From Lachnospiraceae bacterium (GTDB lineage Bacteria > Bacillota > Clostridia > Lachnospirales > Lachnospiraceae), in the NCBI GenBank assembly GCA_017444545.1, contig JAFSWJ010000352.1, positions 1 to 20,453 of the forward strand: DNA of 20,453 nt, given 5' to 3'. The translations under genes were made by a program, and so were the position numbers. Each line of letters opens with the position of its first letter. The first letter of the stretch is position 1. The notes under the pieces were generated by a model. That model did no database searches, was not told where the DNA came from, and was given only the letters and a program-made list of their open reading frames with translations. Shown here piece by piece: positions 1 to 8,343 of this stretch.

Positions 1-63
1 GACGGCATCAGGCTTGAATATGAATGGTACAAGGCTCAGGACAGGGAGTCTCTCAAGGTATGA
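1..63 (+). CDS. C-terminal tail of an upstream gene (partial)
   Basis: An open frame entering from the left edge reads 20 residues (starting DGIRLEYEWY, ending RESLKV) and stops at TGA 61-63. The next gene starts at ATG 60-62 inside this stop (ATGA), the same coupling seen elsewhere in the cluster, which supports this as a real gene end. From its position it is probably part of the same polysaccharide cluster, perhaps a glycosyltransferase. The fragment is too short to identify, and no function is claimed. Confidence 0.6.
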   Translation, partial: DGIRLEYEWYKAQDRESLKV

Positions 64-521
64 CATTTTTGCTTGCAGGCCTGCTTGTCCTCTATCTTTC
101 CGACAAAAAGGCTTTCAGGATAACAGAGGTGTGTCTTCTGCCGGCATTTCTCATACTGCCGGCTTTTTTCAAACTGAAGACGACGGAGGGCCTGTGTTTT
201 TATGCAGGTCTCATCATCATTGGAGCAGCGCCGCTGATAGAATTTCTATGCGGAAAGCTCGCTCCGCAGCTTTCCCGGATGAAAAAAGCCGCAACAGACA
301 GCGGGACCGCGGAGGATATTGTGGATAATAAGAAAAAATGGATGCTCATAAAGACCGGATTTGCTGCAGCACTGATCCTTGCGCTGATACTTTTTGCTGC
401 TGTATTGACGCTGAATTCAAAGATCAACAGCATGTACCGCTTTACAACGGAGCAGCAGAATACGATCGAAGAGCAGCAGCGTCAGATCGACGCACTGAAA
501 GAGAAGGTTGAAAAAAAATGA
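60..521 (+). CDS. Small membrane protein with C-terminal coiled coil, unidentified
   Basis: I do not recognise this 153-residue protein. It has about four hydrophobic segments: near residues 2-15, 26-44, 50-70 and an isolated one around 108-130. A charged, Gln/Glu-rich tail of about 30 residues follows, probably a coiled coil (EQQNTIEEQQRQIDALKEKV). The ATG at 60 is preferred over an in-frame ATG at 24 because it overlaps the upstream stop (ATGA) and has GGGAG about 10 nt upstream, whereas the earlier one would overlap the upstream gene by 40 nt. Its own stop overlaps the next start (ATGA at 518-521), indicating coupling. Size and layout recall the small DUF2304-type proteins found beside glycosyltransferases in Firmicute polysaccharide clusters, but that likeness is weak. 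A membrane helper role is inference. Confidence 0.7.
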   Translation: MTFLLAGLLVLYLSDKKAFRITEVCLLPAFLILPAFFKLKTTEGLCFYAGLIIIGAAPLIEFLCGKLAPQLSRMKKAATDSGTAEDIVDNKKKWMLIKTGFAAALILALILFAAVLTLNSKINSMYRFTTEQQNTIEEQQRQIDALKEKVEKK

Positions 522-1600
522 TCCGTGTGCTGACCGCGGTATTTTTTATGTTTTTTAATATGATAATGTATTTCCTTTTCGGATCGATCCCCTTCAGTCT
601 CGGGAAGAAGGGATCTTTTTCGGTGACAAAAGCCGTTTTTACGGGCTTTTTTCTTTATTATCTGCTCTTTGCGCTGTTTTGCATACCCGTCATGCTGCTT
701 TTCAGACCGCTGTCCCTTCTGACCTCCGTATGGATCACGGTGGTGATCACCGTATGTTCCTTTTCACTGGTTTTGATCATCCTGAAAGCTCTCAAAAACA
801 GGGAGGAGTTTCTTTCCGGCATAAGCGAAAAGGCAGAAAAGGAGGGAAGGTTTTTTATCATCATCCTTGCAGTCACAGCAATAGAGGCTTTTATTATCAT
901 ATACAACTATCAGTTCACTCTTGATGCCGCCTACTATGTGGCAAACGTCACCACGTCCGTAAGGACCGATACTCTCAACATCTACGATCCCTACACCGGG
1001 AACTGGCAGGATCATTTTGAGATGAGGTATTTCTTTGCAGTCTTTCCCTTAAATGATGCTGTACTCTGTGATATCACCGGGATACATCCCCTCATCTGGT
1101 GCAAGACCGTGATGGCGGGGGTCTCGATCCTGCTCACAAACATGGTGCTTTATATGACGGGCAAAAAGATATTTGGAGATAATGCCGGAAAAACCACGCT
1201 TTTCATCATATTTGCCGGCTTCATGAATTTTTTCTTTACCACGATATTCACTCCTTCGGTTTTTTTGACGACAAGGACTTATGAAGGAAAATGCCTTCTG
1301 GCAAACGTGGTGCTGCCCGGGATATTCTATATCTATATCAATATACTTGAGGATGCGGAAAAAAAAGAAAACTGGAGGCTGCTCCTGCTTGTGGCCCTGG
1401 GGGCGCCGGTGCTTTCAAGTTCATCAAACATGCTCGTACCTGCCATGATAGCCACCACCATCCTTCCCCTCTGTATCATAAAAAAGGCCCCGGCCATCGC
1501 GGTAAGATCCCTTGCATGCATGATCCCGGGGATCGCTCTGGTGCTTGTGTATGTGGCTTATGTGAAGGGGATGTTTGTTTTGTATACGTATCCGAGGTGA
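518..1600 (+). CDS. Polytopic membrane protein, DUF6077/GT-C-like, N-terminal part
   Basis: This 360-residue protein has about ten hydrophobic segments. After the fourth lies a polar loop (about residues 130-190) with LDAAYYVANV and NIYDPYTG, the kind of acidic first loop seen in GT-C-fold membrane glycosyltransferases and in uncharacterised DUF6077-type proteins. GT-C enzymes use polyprenyl-linked sugar donors on the outer face of the membrane; that role here is inference. Translation starts at ATG 518, overlapping the previous stop, with GAGAAGG about 10 nt upstream. The frame ends at TGA 1598-1600 just after a hydrophobic segment. The next reading frame continues in the same phase after one codon, so this is probably the front part of a single protein of about 658 residues, interrupted by nonsense mutation or naturally split. 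Confidence 0.65.
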   Translation: MIRVLTAVFFMFFNMIMYFLFGSIPFSLGKKGSFSVTKAVFTGFFLYYLLFALFCIPVMLLFRPLSLLTSVWITVVITVCSFSLVLIILKALKNREEFLSGISEKAEKEGRFFIIILAVTAIEAFIIIYNYQFTLDAAYYVANVTTSVRTDTLNIYDPYTGNWQDHFEMRYFFAVFPLNDAVLCDITGIHPLIWCKTVMAGVSILLTNMVLYMTGKKIFGDNAGKTTLFIIFAGFMNFFFTTIFTPSVFLTTRTYEGKCLLANVVLPGIFYIYINILEDAEKKENWRLLLLVALGAPVLSSSSNMLVPAMIATTILPLCIIKKAPAIAVRSLACMIPGIALVLVYVAYVKGMFVLYTYPR

Positions 1601-1603
1601 AAG

Positions 1604-2494
1604 ATGCAGACCCTGAATGTTAATGATGCCGGATTTTCATATATCTTTAAATGTGTGGGGTACTACGGAGAGGGTACACTTTACCTTTTGCTGTATCTTT
1701 TTGTGATCATATTTATTGCAGTGAAGGGAGAGAAGAGAGAGAGGCTCATTTTTCTACCCCAGGCTGTGACAGGTCTGCTCACCGTGTTCAATCCTGTCTT
1801 TCCGGTTGTGCTGAATCGCTTTTTTGATGTGAACAAGGAATACTACAGGTTCTTCTGGATGTTTCCGGTGATAACGGCGGTCTCTTTTGCGGCAGTGAAC
1901 ATAGTCTTCAGGTTTTCAAAAAACATGGTCAGGGGAACGGTCATTTCGCTGATCCTTCTTTGTATCTTTGGTACGGCAGGCAGCTTCATCTATGAGAACG
2001 GTTACTCGGGAAATACAAATATCTACCAGATGCCGGGAGAGCTGCTGCAGGTCTGTGACATCATACACAAAGACAGCGATGAACAGTTTCCAAAGGTCAT
2101 GGCAGAGTATGATTACAACATGCAGATCCGCCAGTATGATGCTTCGATCCTGCTTGCCTGTGACCGGGAGCAATATATTGACGCGATAACAAACGGGGTG
2201 GACTCCGAAGCGATCCGCGCAGAGGAAAACTATGAAAACCGCCTTTTGGCTGTGGTAGGGCGGGGTGTGCGAATGGATGAGGAGGCTTTCAAAAAGGCTC
2301 TGGAGGAAACTGATACCGAATATCTGGTCGTGACAAGGGATTCGGATATTGCGGATTACCTTGAGGAGATCGGACTGATCCCGGTGGGTCATACCGCAAA
2401 CCGCTCAGTCTACCGCTATGAGCTGAAGGAGCATGAGGATTTTGAACTTGCAGACTATACCGGAGTCTGGGAGATGCAGAGGTTGTTCAAATGA
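1604..2494 (+). CDS. DUF6077/GT-C-like membrane protein, C-terminal part
   Basis: This 296-residue protein has about four or five hydrophobic segments in its first 130 residues, including a conserved-looking stretch EYYRFFWMFPV. A soluble domain of about 165 residues follows, which is not recognised. It is in the same frame as the preceding protein and separated from it only by TGA-AAG. On its own it would be an unusually short membrane domain lacking the acidic loop, so it reads best as the back half of the upstream protein. It could still be translated separately: GAGGTG at 1594-1599 lies 4 nt before ATG 1604, and the stop sits inside this site, which would favour re-initiation. The stop overlaps the next start (ATGA at 2491-2494). 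Whether this is a functional second chain or a pseudogene remnant cannot be settled here. Confidence 0.6.
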   Translation: MQTLNVNDAGFSYIFKCVGYYGEGTLYLLLYLFVIIFIAVKGEKRERLIFLPQAVTGLLTVFNPVFPVVLNRFFDVNKEYYRFFWMFPVITAVSFAAVNIVFRFSKNMVRGTVISLILLCIFGTAGSFIYENGYSGNTNIYQMPGELLQVCDIIHKDSDEQFPKVMAEYDYNMQIRQYDASILLACDREQYIDAITNGVDSEAIRAEENYENRLLAVVGRGVRMDEEAFKKALEETDTEYLVVTRDSDIADYLEEIGLIPVGHTANRSVYRYELKEHEDFELADYTGVWEMQRLFK

Positions 2495-3357
2495 AAAAGC
2501 TCACGGTATTCACGCCGACATACAACAGAAAAAAGCTCCTCCCAAGAGTATACAAAAGCCTTTGCATGCAGGAAAACATGGATTTTGTCTGGCTTGTAGT
2601 GGATGACGGATCTGATGACGGGACAGGGGATCTCATAAAGGGATACCAGGAGGAAGGAAAGCTTTCGATCATATATCATTACCAGGAAAACGGCGGAAAG
2701 ATGAGGGCTCACAACAGGGGAGTGGTGATGGCTGAAACACCGCTTTTTGTCTGCCTTGATTCGGATGATCATTTTACAAAAAATGCCGTAAATGATATAT
2801 TGGAAACGTGGAAAAAGGTCGAAAACAACGACTCTTTTGCAGGGATCATAGCCCACAAGGGTTCGGATGAAGGGCATACCCTCTATGGCCAGAGATTCCC
2901 GGACAATTCCGACACAACCTTAAAGGGTCTGTATGAAAGGGGTTTTAAGGGGGAGACTACTCTGGTTCTTAGAACAGACCTTTTGAAAAAGAATCTCTTT
3001 CCGGAGATACCCGGTGAGAAATATGTGCCAGAGGATTATGTGTATGACCGGATCGACAGGGGCAGGGTTTTTTGCGTTCTGCCGAAGATCCTTACGATAT
3101 GCGAGATAATCAGGCATGGTTATACGGATGATGTGAAACGCCTGAGAGATGAAAATCCCACAGCATGGTTTTTGTACTATGGACAGAGGGTGGGAAATAC
3201 AAGGATGTCTCTCCTTCGCATCAAATATGCCTCGCATTATATCAGATTTGAGAAAAAAGCATTGAAGCAGTACAGGGTGCTCTATCCCCTGCCTCCGCTC
3301 ATGAGGCTTCTGGGTCTGCCCGGAGCGTTCCTGCTCCTGCTTAAAGGAAAACGTTGA
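2491..3357 (+). CDS. Glycosyltransferase family 2
   Basis: This is a 288-residue GT-A fold enzyme. The N-terminus TVFTPTYNR begins the nucleotide-sugar domain. VVDDGSDDGT (36-45) is the usual nucleotide-binding acidic loop, and LDSDD (89-93) is the metal-binding DxD-type motif. An acidic pair in PEDYVYD (180-186) matches the catalytic-base ED motif of family 2. It should transfer a sugar from a nucleotide donor to a growing lipid-linked oligosaccharide on the cytoplasmic side of the membrane. The C-terminal 40 residues are basic and end in a hydrophobic stretch (PPLMRLLGLPGAFLLLL), consistent with membrane association. The sugar specificity cannot be read from sequence. Start and stop codons overlap both neighbours, so it belongs to the same operon. 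Confidence 0.9.
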   Translation: MKKLTVFTPTYNRKKLLPRVYKSLCMQENMDFVWLVVDDGSDDGTGDLIKGYQEEGKLSIIYHYQENGGKMRAHNRGVVMAETPLFVCLDSDDHFTKNAVNDILETWKKVENNDSFAGIIAHKGSDEGHTLYGQRFPDNSDTTLKGLYERGFKGETTLVLRTDLLKKNLFPEIPGEKYVPEDYVYDRIDRGRVFCVLPKILTICEIIRHGYTDDVKRLRDENPTAWFLYYGQRVGNTRMSLLRIKYASHYIRFEKKALKQYRVLYPLPPLMRLLGLPGAFLLLLKGKR

Positions 3358-4730
3358 TGAGAACAAAGGATGCTCTGAAAAGACTCTACATACTCCTGAC
3401 GGCAGGTCTTCTTGTCGTGTGTGAGACGGCACTTGCTCTCTATGTGCTGAATGTTTATTACAATCCACAGTTTCGTACCCAGTTGTATTTCAGGGGCCAC
3501 GTACTCATGGCCCTGATCTTCATATCATTGCTGATCTTTTCCGGGAGAGTTTTCGGCGGGCTTCTCGTGGGACTTCGAAAGGATACGGAAGTCATCTTTT
3601 CACATTTTTTCACACTTCTGTTTTCAAATACAGCATATTACGTGCTGATGGTCCTGCAGTCTTTGAAATTTCCGGATGTTCTTCCTCTTGCAAAGGTTTT
3701 TTTGCTGGAGGCTGTTTTTTCGTCACTATGGATAGCAATGCTGGGGAAGGGCTACAGAAAACTCTTCAAGCCTATGGATGTCCTCCTAATTTATCAGAGA
3801 GGATCAGCCGGGGAGCTCACAAAGAGACTTTCAAGCAGAACAGACAGGCTCAATATCATAGACAGGATCTCAGCCGATGAGGACATGAGAGATATCAAAA
3901 AAAAGATAGATTCCCACAATACGGTAATGCTCTGGGATATTTCGACTTCAAAGCGGAACAGCATCTTTAAATACTGTTATGAAAACTCCAAAAGGATATA
4001 CTCGGCACCGAATATCTCGGATATCATACTGAACGGTGCGGAGCCCGTGAATCTCTTTGATACACCGCTGCTTTTGACGGAAGCAAACCCTTTTGAATAT
4101 GAGGAAAGGGTTATCAAAAGACTCTTTGACATCATACTCTCACTGATTCTTCTGATCATCCTGTCACCACTTATGCTTCTGACTGCTCTTGTCATAAAAC
4201 TCTCTGACGGGGGACCGGTTTTTTACAGGCAGATCAGGTGTACAAAAAATGCCAGAGAGTTTTCCATGCTTAAATTCAGGAGCATGATAGTGGATGCCGA
4301 AAAGAACGGAGTGGCTGTTCTTGCACGTGAAAAGGATCCGAGGATCACTCCCGTAGGATCAGTAATCAGAAAGCTTCGAATCGATGAGCTGCCGCAGCTT
4401 TTCAACGTGCTTAAAGGAGATATGTCCTTTGTGGGTCCCAGACCCGAAAGACCGGAATTTATCAAAAAATACATTGAGGATATGCCCGAGTTTTCATACA
4501 GGATGAAGATCAGGGCAGGCATCACAGGCTATGCCCAGCTTTACGGAAAATACAATACCAAACCCTATGATAAGCTGAAATTTGATCTTTATTATATGGA
4601 GCAGTATTCACTGTGGCTCGATATCAGGCTCATAATACTGACGGTCAAGATACTGTTTACAAAAGAAAGTACGGAAGGAGCAAAAGAAGATGTCAGCGCC
4701 CCTGGTATCGATAATAATACCGGTTCATAA
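3357..4730 (+). CDS. Polyprenyl-phosphate sugar-1-phosphate transferase (priming enzyme)
   Basis: This 457-residue enzyme has the WbaP/WcaJ layout: an N-terminal set of about four membrane helices (10-130), a soluble middle domain (about 140-250), and a C-terminal phosphoglycosyltransferase domain from KRLFDII (254) onward. That domain shows a membrane hairpin (about 260-280), GGPVFYRQ (285-292), KFRSM (306-310), the Asp-Glu catalytic dyad in RIDELPQL (D343, E344), VGPRPERP (359-366) and a RAGITGYAQ block. The family transfers a sugar-1-phosphate from a UDP-sugar to undecaprenyl phosphate, which starts repeat-unit assembly. ATG 3357 shares one base with the previous stop and has AAAGGA about 8 nt upstream; a TTG three bases earlier is a possible alternative. 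The first sugar (glucose, galactose or a modified hexose) cannot be told. Confidence 0.93.
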   Translation: MRTKDALKRLYILLTAGLLVVCETALALYVLNVYYNPQFRTQLYFRGHVLMALIFISLLIFSGRVFGGLLVGLRKDTEVIFSHFFTLLFSNTAYYVLMVLQSLKFPDVLPLAKVFLLEAVFSSLWIAMLGKGYRKLFKPMDVLLIYQRGSAGELTKRLSSRTDRLNIIDRISADEDMRDIKKKIDSHNTVMLWDISTSKRNSIFKYCYENSKRIYSAPNISDIILNGAEPVNLFDTPLLLTEANPFEYEERVIKRLFDIILSLILLIILSPLMLLTALVIKLSDGGPVFYRQIRCTKNAREFSMLKFRSMIVDAEKNGVAVLAREKDPRITPVGSVIRKLRIDELPQLFNVLKGDMSFVGPRPERPEFIKKYIEDMPEFSYRMKIRAGITGYAQLYGKYNTKPYDKLKFDLYYMEQYSLWLDIRLIILTVKILFTKESTEGAKEDVSAPGIDNNTGS

Positions 4731-5445
4731 TGCAGAGCCCTTTCTGCATGCAACCGCAGCCTCCATTCTTTCACAGGACTGCAGCGAGAGCAGAGAGGTT
4801 ATATTTATAAACGATGCTTCTACGGATGCAAGCGGGGATATACTGAAGACCTTGTGTGAAAAGGAGGGCTTTTGCTTTTATTCCTCAAAAGAGCCTCTGG
4901 GTCCTGCAAAGGCGAGAAACATGGGTATAGAAATGGCAAAAGGCAGGTACATCACATTTCTTGATGCTGATGATCTGTGGGAGCCTGAAAAACTGAGGCT
5001 TCAGCTTGAATTTATGAGGGAAAAGGATTGTGCTTTCTCCTTTACCGGCTATTGTTTTGCTGATGAGGAGGGGGTCAGTATAGACAGGATGGTCAGAGTC
5101 CCAAAGGAGATGACCTACAAAAAGGCACTGAAAAATACAACGATCTTTACCAGCACGGTGATGTTTGACACGGAAAAGATCTCAAAGAGCATGATAGAAA
5201 TGCCTGATGTGCCAAGCGAGGACACAGCCACCTGGTGGAAGATACTCAGATCCGGCTACAGGGCCTACGGTCTGAACAGACCGCTGACTCTTTACCGGAG
5301 GAGTGCAGGAACACTGTCCTCAAACAAAAAGACAGCGGTCAAAAGACTATGGAACCTGTACAGAAATGTGGAGGGACTGGGAGTCTTAAGGAGTGCGTAC
5401 TGCTTTGTTTTTTATGCGTTTCATGCGGTGGCAAGAAGGGTTTAG
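4690..5445 (+). CDS. Glycosyltransferase family 2
   Basis: This is a 251-residue GT-A enzyme. VSIIIPVHN (6-14) opens the fold, INDASTD (40-46) is the nucleotide-binding loop, AKARNMG (73-79) is typical of the family, FLDADD (90-95) is the DxD-type metal site, and SEDTATWW (176-183) holds the probable catalytic acid pair. It should add one sugar to the undecaprenyl-linked repeat unit. The ATG at 4690 has AAGGAG ending 9 nt upstream and lies 41 nt inside the preceding priming gene. The start is nevertheless convincing because SAPLVSIIIPVHN is the classic family N-terminus. The overlap suggests translational coupling. Confidence 0.9.
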   Translation: MSAPLVSIIIPVHNAEPFLHATAASILSQDCSESREVIFINDASTDASGDILKTLCEKEGFCFYSSKEPLGPAKARNMGIEMAKGRYITFLDADDLWEPEKLRLQLEFMREKDCAFSFTGYCFADEEGVSIDRMVRVPKEMTYKKALKNTTIFTSTVMFDTEKISKSMIEMPDVPSEDTATWWKILRSGYRAYGLNRPLTLYRRSAGTLSSNKKTAVKRLWNLYRNVEGLGVLRSAYCFVFYAFHAVARRV

Positions 5446-5448
5446 ATC

Positions 5449-6243
5449 ATGAGGAACAGGCTGCAGGTGCTGCTCTCGGTAATGGATAAAGATGATTCAC
5501 TCCACTATGTGGATATGCTTAATATCCGCACCGACGTTCTTATTATCAATCAATGCGGAAATGATAATGAATATGAACAGGGCGGCAGATATGGAAATAT
5601 ATACGTGAGAGAGTCGAGAAAACGCGGGCTTTCCATAAGCCGGAATGAGGCGCTTGAGAATGCGCGTTCTGACAGGGTGATCCTGTGTGATAACGACGTC
5701 AGATATGATGACGATGCCTTTGAAAGGATCAATGCGGCATTTGACAGAAATCCCGATGCCGGGATCCTGGTATTTTTCATAGAAAGACCTGAAAGAAAGA
5801 CTCCTGTTCTCAGGAAAGAGGGACCTTTGGGAAAGCTTCCTTCCATGAGGATCTTTTCCCCGGAGATAGCGGTCAGGCGCAGCATCATTGGAGATCTGCG
5901 GTTTGATACGGAGTTCGGGTCGGGAGCCAGATACAGTATGGGAGAAGAGAATATATTTCTTTTCAGGGCCATGGACAGGGGCATCAGGATCGTTTATGTG
6001 CCTGAAAGGATAGCACACCTTCTGCCCCAGGAGTCGGGATGGTTTAAAGGGTACAACGAGACATTCTTTTTTGACAGGGGGGCGGGCTATGAGGCTATGG
6101 ACGATCGTCTTTGGTATTTTCTTTCGCTTCAGTTCCTTTTGAGAAAAAGAAAGCTGTACAGAAATGAGATATCCATGAAAAGGGCATGGAGGAGTATGTG
6201 TGATGGCCGCAGGGAGTACAGGATTGAGCACAAAAAAGGATGA
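5449..6243 (+). CDS. Glycosyltransferase, GT-A fold (capsule/EPS type with INQC motif)
   Basis: This 264-residue protein resembles a distinct group of capsule and EPS glycosyltransferases that begin LQVLxS followed by TDVLIINQC. Visible motifs are LQVLLSVMDKDD (5-16), IINQCGND (32-39), GLSISRNEAL (60-69), CDNDVRYDD (80-88, in place of a standard DxD) and GEENIFLFRA (165-174) with the expected acidic pair. The C-terminal 60 residues are basic and aromatic. The role is inferred to be addition of one sugar of the repeat unit; donor and linkage are unknown. It starts 3 nt after the previous stop with AGAAGGG upstream, and its 3' end overlaps the next gene by 41 nt. Confidence 0.85.
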   Translation: MRNRLQVLLSVMDKDDSLHYVDMLNIRTDVLIINQCGNDNEYEQGGRYGNIYVRESRKRGLSISRNEALENARSDRVILCDNDVRYDDDAFERINAAFDRNPDAGILVFFIERPERKTPVLRKEGPLGKLPSMRIFSPEIAVRRSIIGDLRFDTEFGSGARYSMGEENIFLFRAMDRGIRIVYVPERIAHLLPQESGWFKGYNETFFFDRGAGYEAMDDRLWYFLSLQFLLRKRKLYRNEISMKRAWRSMCDGRREYRIEHKKG

Positions 6244-7231
6244 GTTTGTATTATTCATAGCGGGAGACAATTTCTCCGGTACCGGACCTGCCATAGTCAC
6301 GGATGCCCTTATCAGAAATGCCCCGAAAAATACCCTGTATCTGAAAAGCATTTCAAAGACAGGCAGGGCCTTTGAACTGCCGGCAAAGCTTGCAAAGTGC
6401 GATGCGGTGCTTTTTTCGGGCTTTTCAAAGCAGAATATATACGGGATGGATCTATGCAGGCTGTTTGGGAAAAAATCCGCCTATCTCATGCACGGCTGCG
6501 TTGAGTATGAAAACAGGATGAACAGGGTGCCGGATGAAGGGATGGCACGCCTTGAAAGAAAGATGCTTGAAAAAACCGACCTTATCCTTGCCGTGTCGAG
6601 GCAGTTTGAGGAGTGGTTAAAGGAGAATTACCCGCAGCATGCGCACAAGACCGAGCATCTCACAAACGGAATAGACTGGGAGCTGATGCAGGAGGATGTG
6701 TCGGTGGAGCGCAGGGATCCGCACGGTATCATCACTGTTGGCGGCGGTATGCCGAGGAAGGGGATCGTGAATATCTGCCGTGCCATAGAAAAGCTCGTAA
6801 ATGACGGATATCCTGATATCACGCTGACGGTTTGCGGTGATGAGGGTGCCGACACCGCAGAGATAAACTCCTTTCCCTTTGTGAAAAATGAGGGTCTTGT
6901 TTCTCACGAAAAGCTGATGGAACTTTACAAAAAGAACAGACTATTCATTCAGAATTCCCGCTTTGAAACTTTCGGTCTTGCTCCGCTTGAGGCCCTGCTT
7001 TCACAGACAGAGATACTCATATCCGCAAAGTGCGGGGCGCTGTCAGTCATCAAAAAATATGAGGACAGTGATATAATAAAGGATACTGAAGATACAGACG
7101 AGATCGCAGAAAAGATCAAAAATCTTTTCAGGCAGGAGAACCACGTGAGACTGCTGTGCGAGCTTGATAAGGAGTCAACCTCATGGCAAGCCAGAGTAAG
7201 GCAGCTTCTGAAAATAATGAAAAGTCTCTGA
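6203..7231 (+). CDS. Glycosyltransferase family 4 (GT-B fold)
   Basis: This 342-residue protein is a GT-B enzyme. The N-terminal domain has the glycine-rich GDNFSGTGPA (21-30), an acceptor-side region through SYLMHG-like residues (about 93-98), and LTNGID (153-158) at the domain junction. The C-terminal domain has VGGGMPRKG (179-187) and the donor-binding EX7E motif in RFETFGLAPLEAL (E255 and E263). It retains the configuration at the sugar anomeric centre, as family 4 does. ATG 6203 is preferred over GTG 6200 because GGAGGAG at 6188-6194 lies 8 nt upstream. The start lies 41 nt inside the previous gene. The protein is slightly short for the family (usually 350-400 residues), mostly in the N-terminal domain, but looks complete. 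Confidence 0.88.
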   Translation: MAAGSTGLSTKKDEFVLFIAGDNFSGTGPAIVTDALIRNAPKNTLYLKSISKTGRAFELPAKLAKCDAVLFSGFSKQNIYGMDLCRLFGKKSAYLMHGCVEYENRMNRVPDEGMARLERKMLEKTDLILAVSRQFEEWLKENYPQHAHKTEHLTNGIDWELMQEDVSVERRDPHGIITVGGGMPRKGIVNICRAIEKLVNDGYPDITLTVCGDEGADTAEINSFPFVKNEGLVSHEKLMELYKKNRLFIQNSRFETFGLAPLEALLSQTEILISAKCGALSVIKKYEDSDIIKDTEDTDEIAEKIKNLFRQENHVRLLCELDKESTSWQARVRQLLKIMKSL

Positions 7232-8343
7232 TCATAAAGGACAGGCTGGCTTTCATACCCCTGATCCTGATGATGGTCTTTTTTGCGGGGACCTGGAGCT
7301 TCCCGTATTTTTACCATATCACCGAAAAGTACAACTCCCTCATCATATTTGCAGCCTTATCGCTTCTCCTGTTGATAAAGGGAGACATCATTAAAAGACT
7401 GAAAAACAGGGATACTGCGCTGATCCTCACCGGACTTGCGGTGGTCACAGCCTTCATAAATCTCCTCATCATAGGTTCAAATCTCGGCTGCATACTGATA
7501 CTGGCCGACTTTCTCCTGGTGATATATATGGGGGAGAGGGTGAAGCTTTCCCGTTTTCAGATGAAGATGCTCGAGATCTTTTTCTTTTTGATGTATGCCT
7601 CCTGGTTCTTTTATGACAGGGCTTTTTCCTACAATTCAAATACCGGTGCCACCTATACCGTGTTCACACTGTTTGCCGCATTGATCGTTCTTTCGCGTCT
7701 TGCGGAAAAAAACGTGCTTTTCGGTTTTTTCATTGTAGCTGCTTTTCTGCGAACCTTTACTCTGATACTCTGGCATCTGGCCAGAGGAGCATTCATGGCA
7801 CTGGTGTTTTTCATTTTTTTCTATTTTCTTTTTCTCTTTTTTGACCCGGCGGTACACAAAAAGAAATACGTTTTTCTGTCGGCTTTTGCTGTATTCGGCT
7901 CCCTGCTTTTTGTCTGGGCCTATGTCAGCCTGTCCCGTACGGGATTCAATGCGCAGATGCCTTTTTTCTACAAAAACATCTTTTCCGGCAGGGAGGACAT
8001 ATGGGCGGAGATCTGGGAGATGCTGAAGACTCACCTGCTGACCGGCATCGGATCGGGCTATGAGCTGCGGTCTTTTTTTGAATACAACATCCACAACGCC
8101 ATGTATGATATTCTGGCAGTTCATGGAATCATAGTTTTTGCCATTGCAGCCTTTCTCATAATAAAAACGCTCGTAAACGCCGGAAGGCATGTGACATCCG
8201 ACAGGAGCACGCATATAGCATCTGCCGCAGTCTTTGCGATCTTTTTTGAATCCTTTATAGATATGGATCTGATGTGGGCTGACTACAGTCCGGTGCTTTT
8301 CCTGCTTTTGCTGGAGGTATTCCGTGAAAAAGACAGAGGGTAA
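7183..8343 (+). CDS. O-antigen ligase/polymerase-like membrane protein (Wzy/WaaL family), copy 1
   Basis: This 386-residue protein has about ten membrane segments and one large polar loop near residues 245-310. The loop carries the family signature FSGREDIWAEIW, then TGIGSGYE and NIHNAMYDILAVHG. Related Wzy_C/O-antigen ligase proteins polymerise repeat units or transfer finished chains on the outer face of the membrane. It is similar along its length to the protein at 9736-10842 (both have a shared INLxxIGSN block followed by an Ala-Asp pair, and the same loop), so one may be the polymerase and the other a second polymerase or a ligase. ATG 7183 has AAGGAG upstream and overlaps the previous gene by 49 nt, the longest overlap in the operon. 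Confidence 0.82.
   Translation: MASQSKAASENNEKSLIIKDRLAFIPLILMMVFFAGTWSFPYFYHITEKYNSLIIFAALSLLLLIKGDIIKRLKNRDTALILTGLAVVTAFINLLIIGSNLGCILILADFLLVIYMGERVKLSRFQMKMLEIFFFLMYASWFFYDRAFSYNSNTGATYTVFTLFAALIVLSRLAEKNVLFGFFIVAAFLRTFTLILWHLARGAFMALVFFIFFYFLFLFFDPAVHKKKYVFLSAFAVFGSLLFVWAYVSLSRTGFNAQMPFFYKNIFSGREDIWAEIWEMLKTHLLTGIGSGYELRSFFEYNIHNAMYDILAVHGIIVFAIAAFLIIKTLVNAGRHVTSDRSTHIASAAVFAIFFESFIDMDLMWADYSPVLFLLLLEVFREKDRG

Noticed and set aside
14..328. 104-codon + frame near the left edge, starting TTG
   Set aside because: It overlaps the membrane protein at 60-521 out of frame and looks like a low-complexity shadow with no hydrophobic pattern.
1598..1600. TGA read as selenocysteine
   Set aside because: No SECIS-like stem-loop is evident just downstream, and the site is a membrane-loop position with no redox motif.
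2920..3468. 182-codon - strand frame across the GT2 and priming-enzyme genes
   Set aside because: It is opposite two genes with strong motifs and has no plausible ribosome binding site or motif.
5497..6351. Long antisense reading frame (284 codons) opposite the INQC-type glycosyltransferase
   Set aside because: The sense frame carries clear glycosyltransferase motifs; the antisense frame has no recognisable motif and a codon pattern expected for a shadow.
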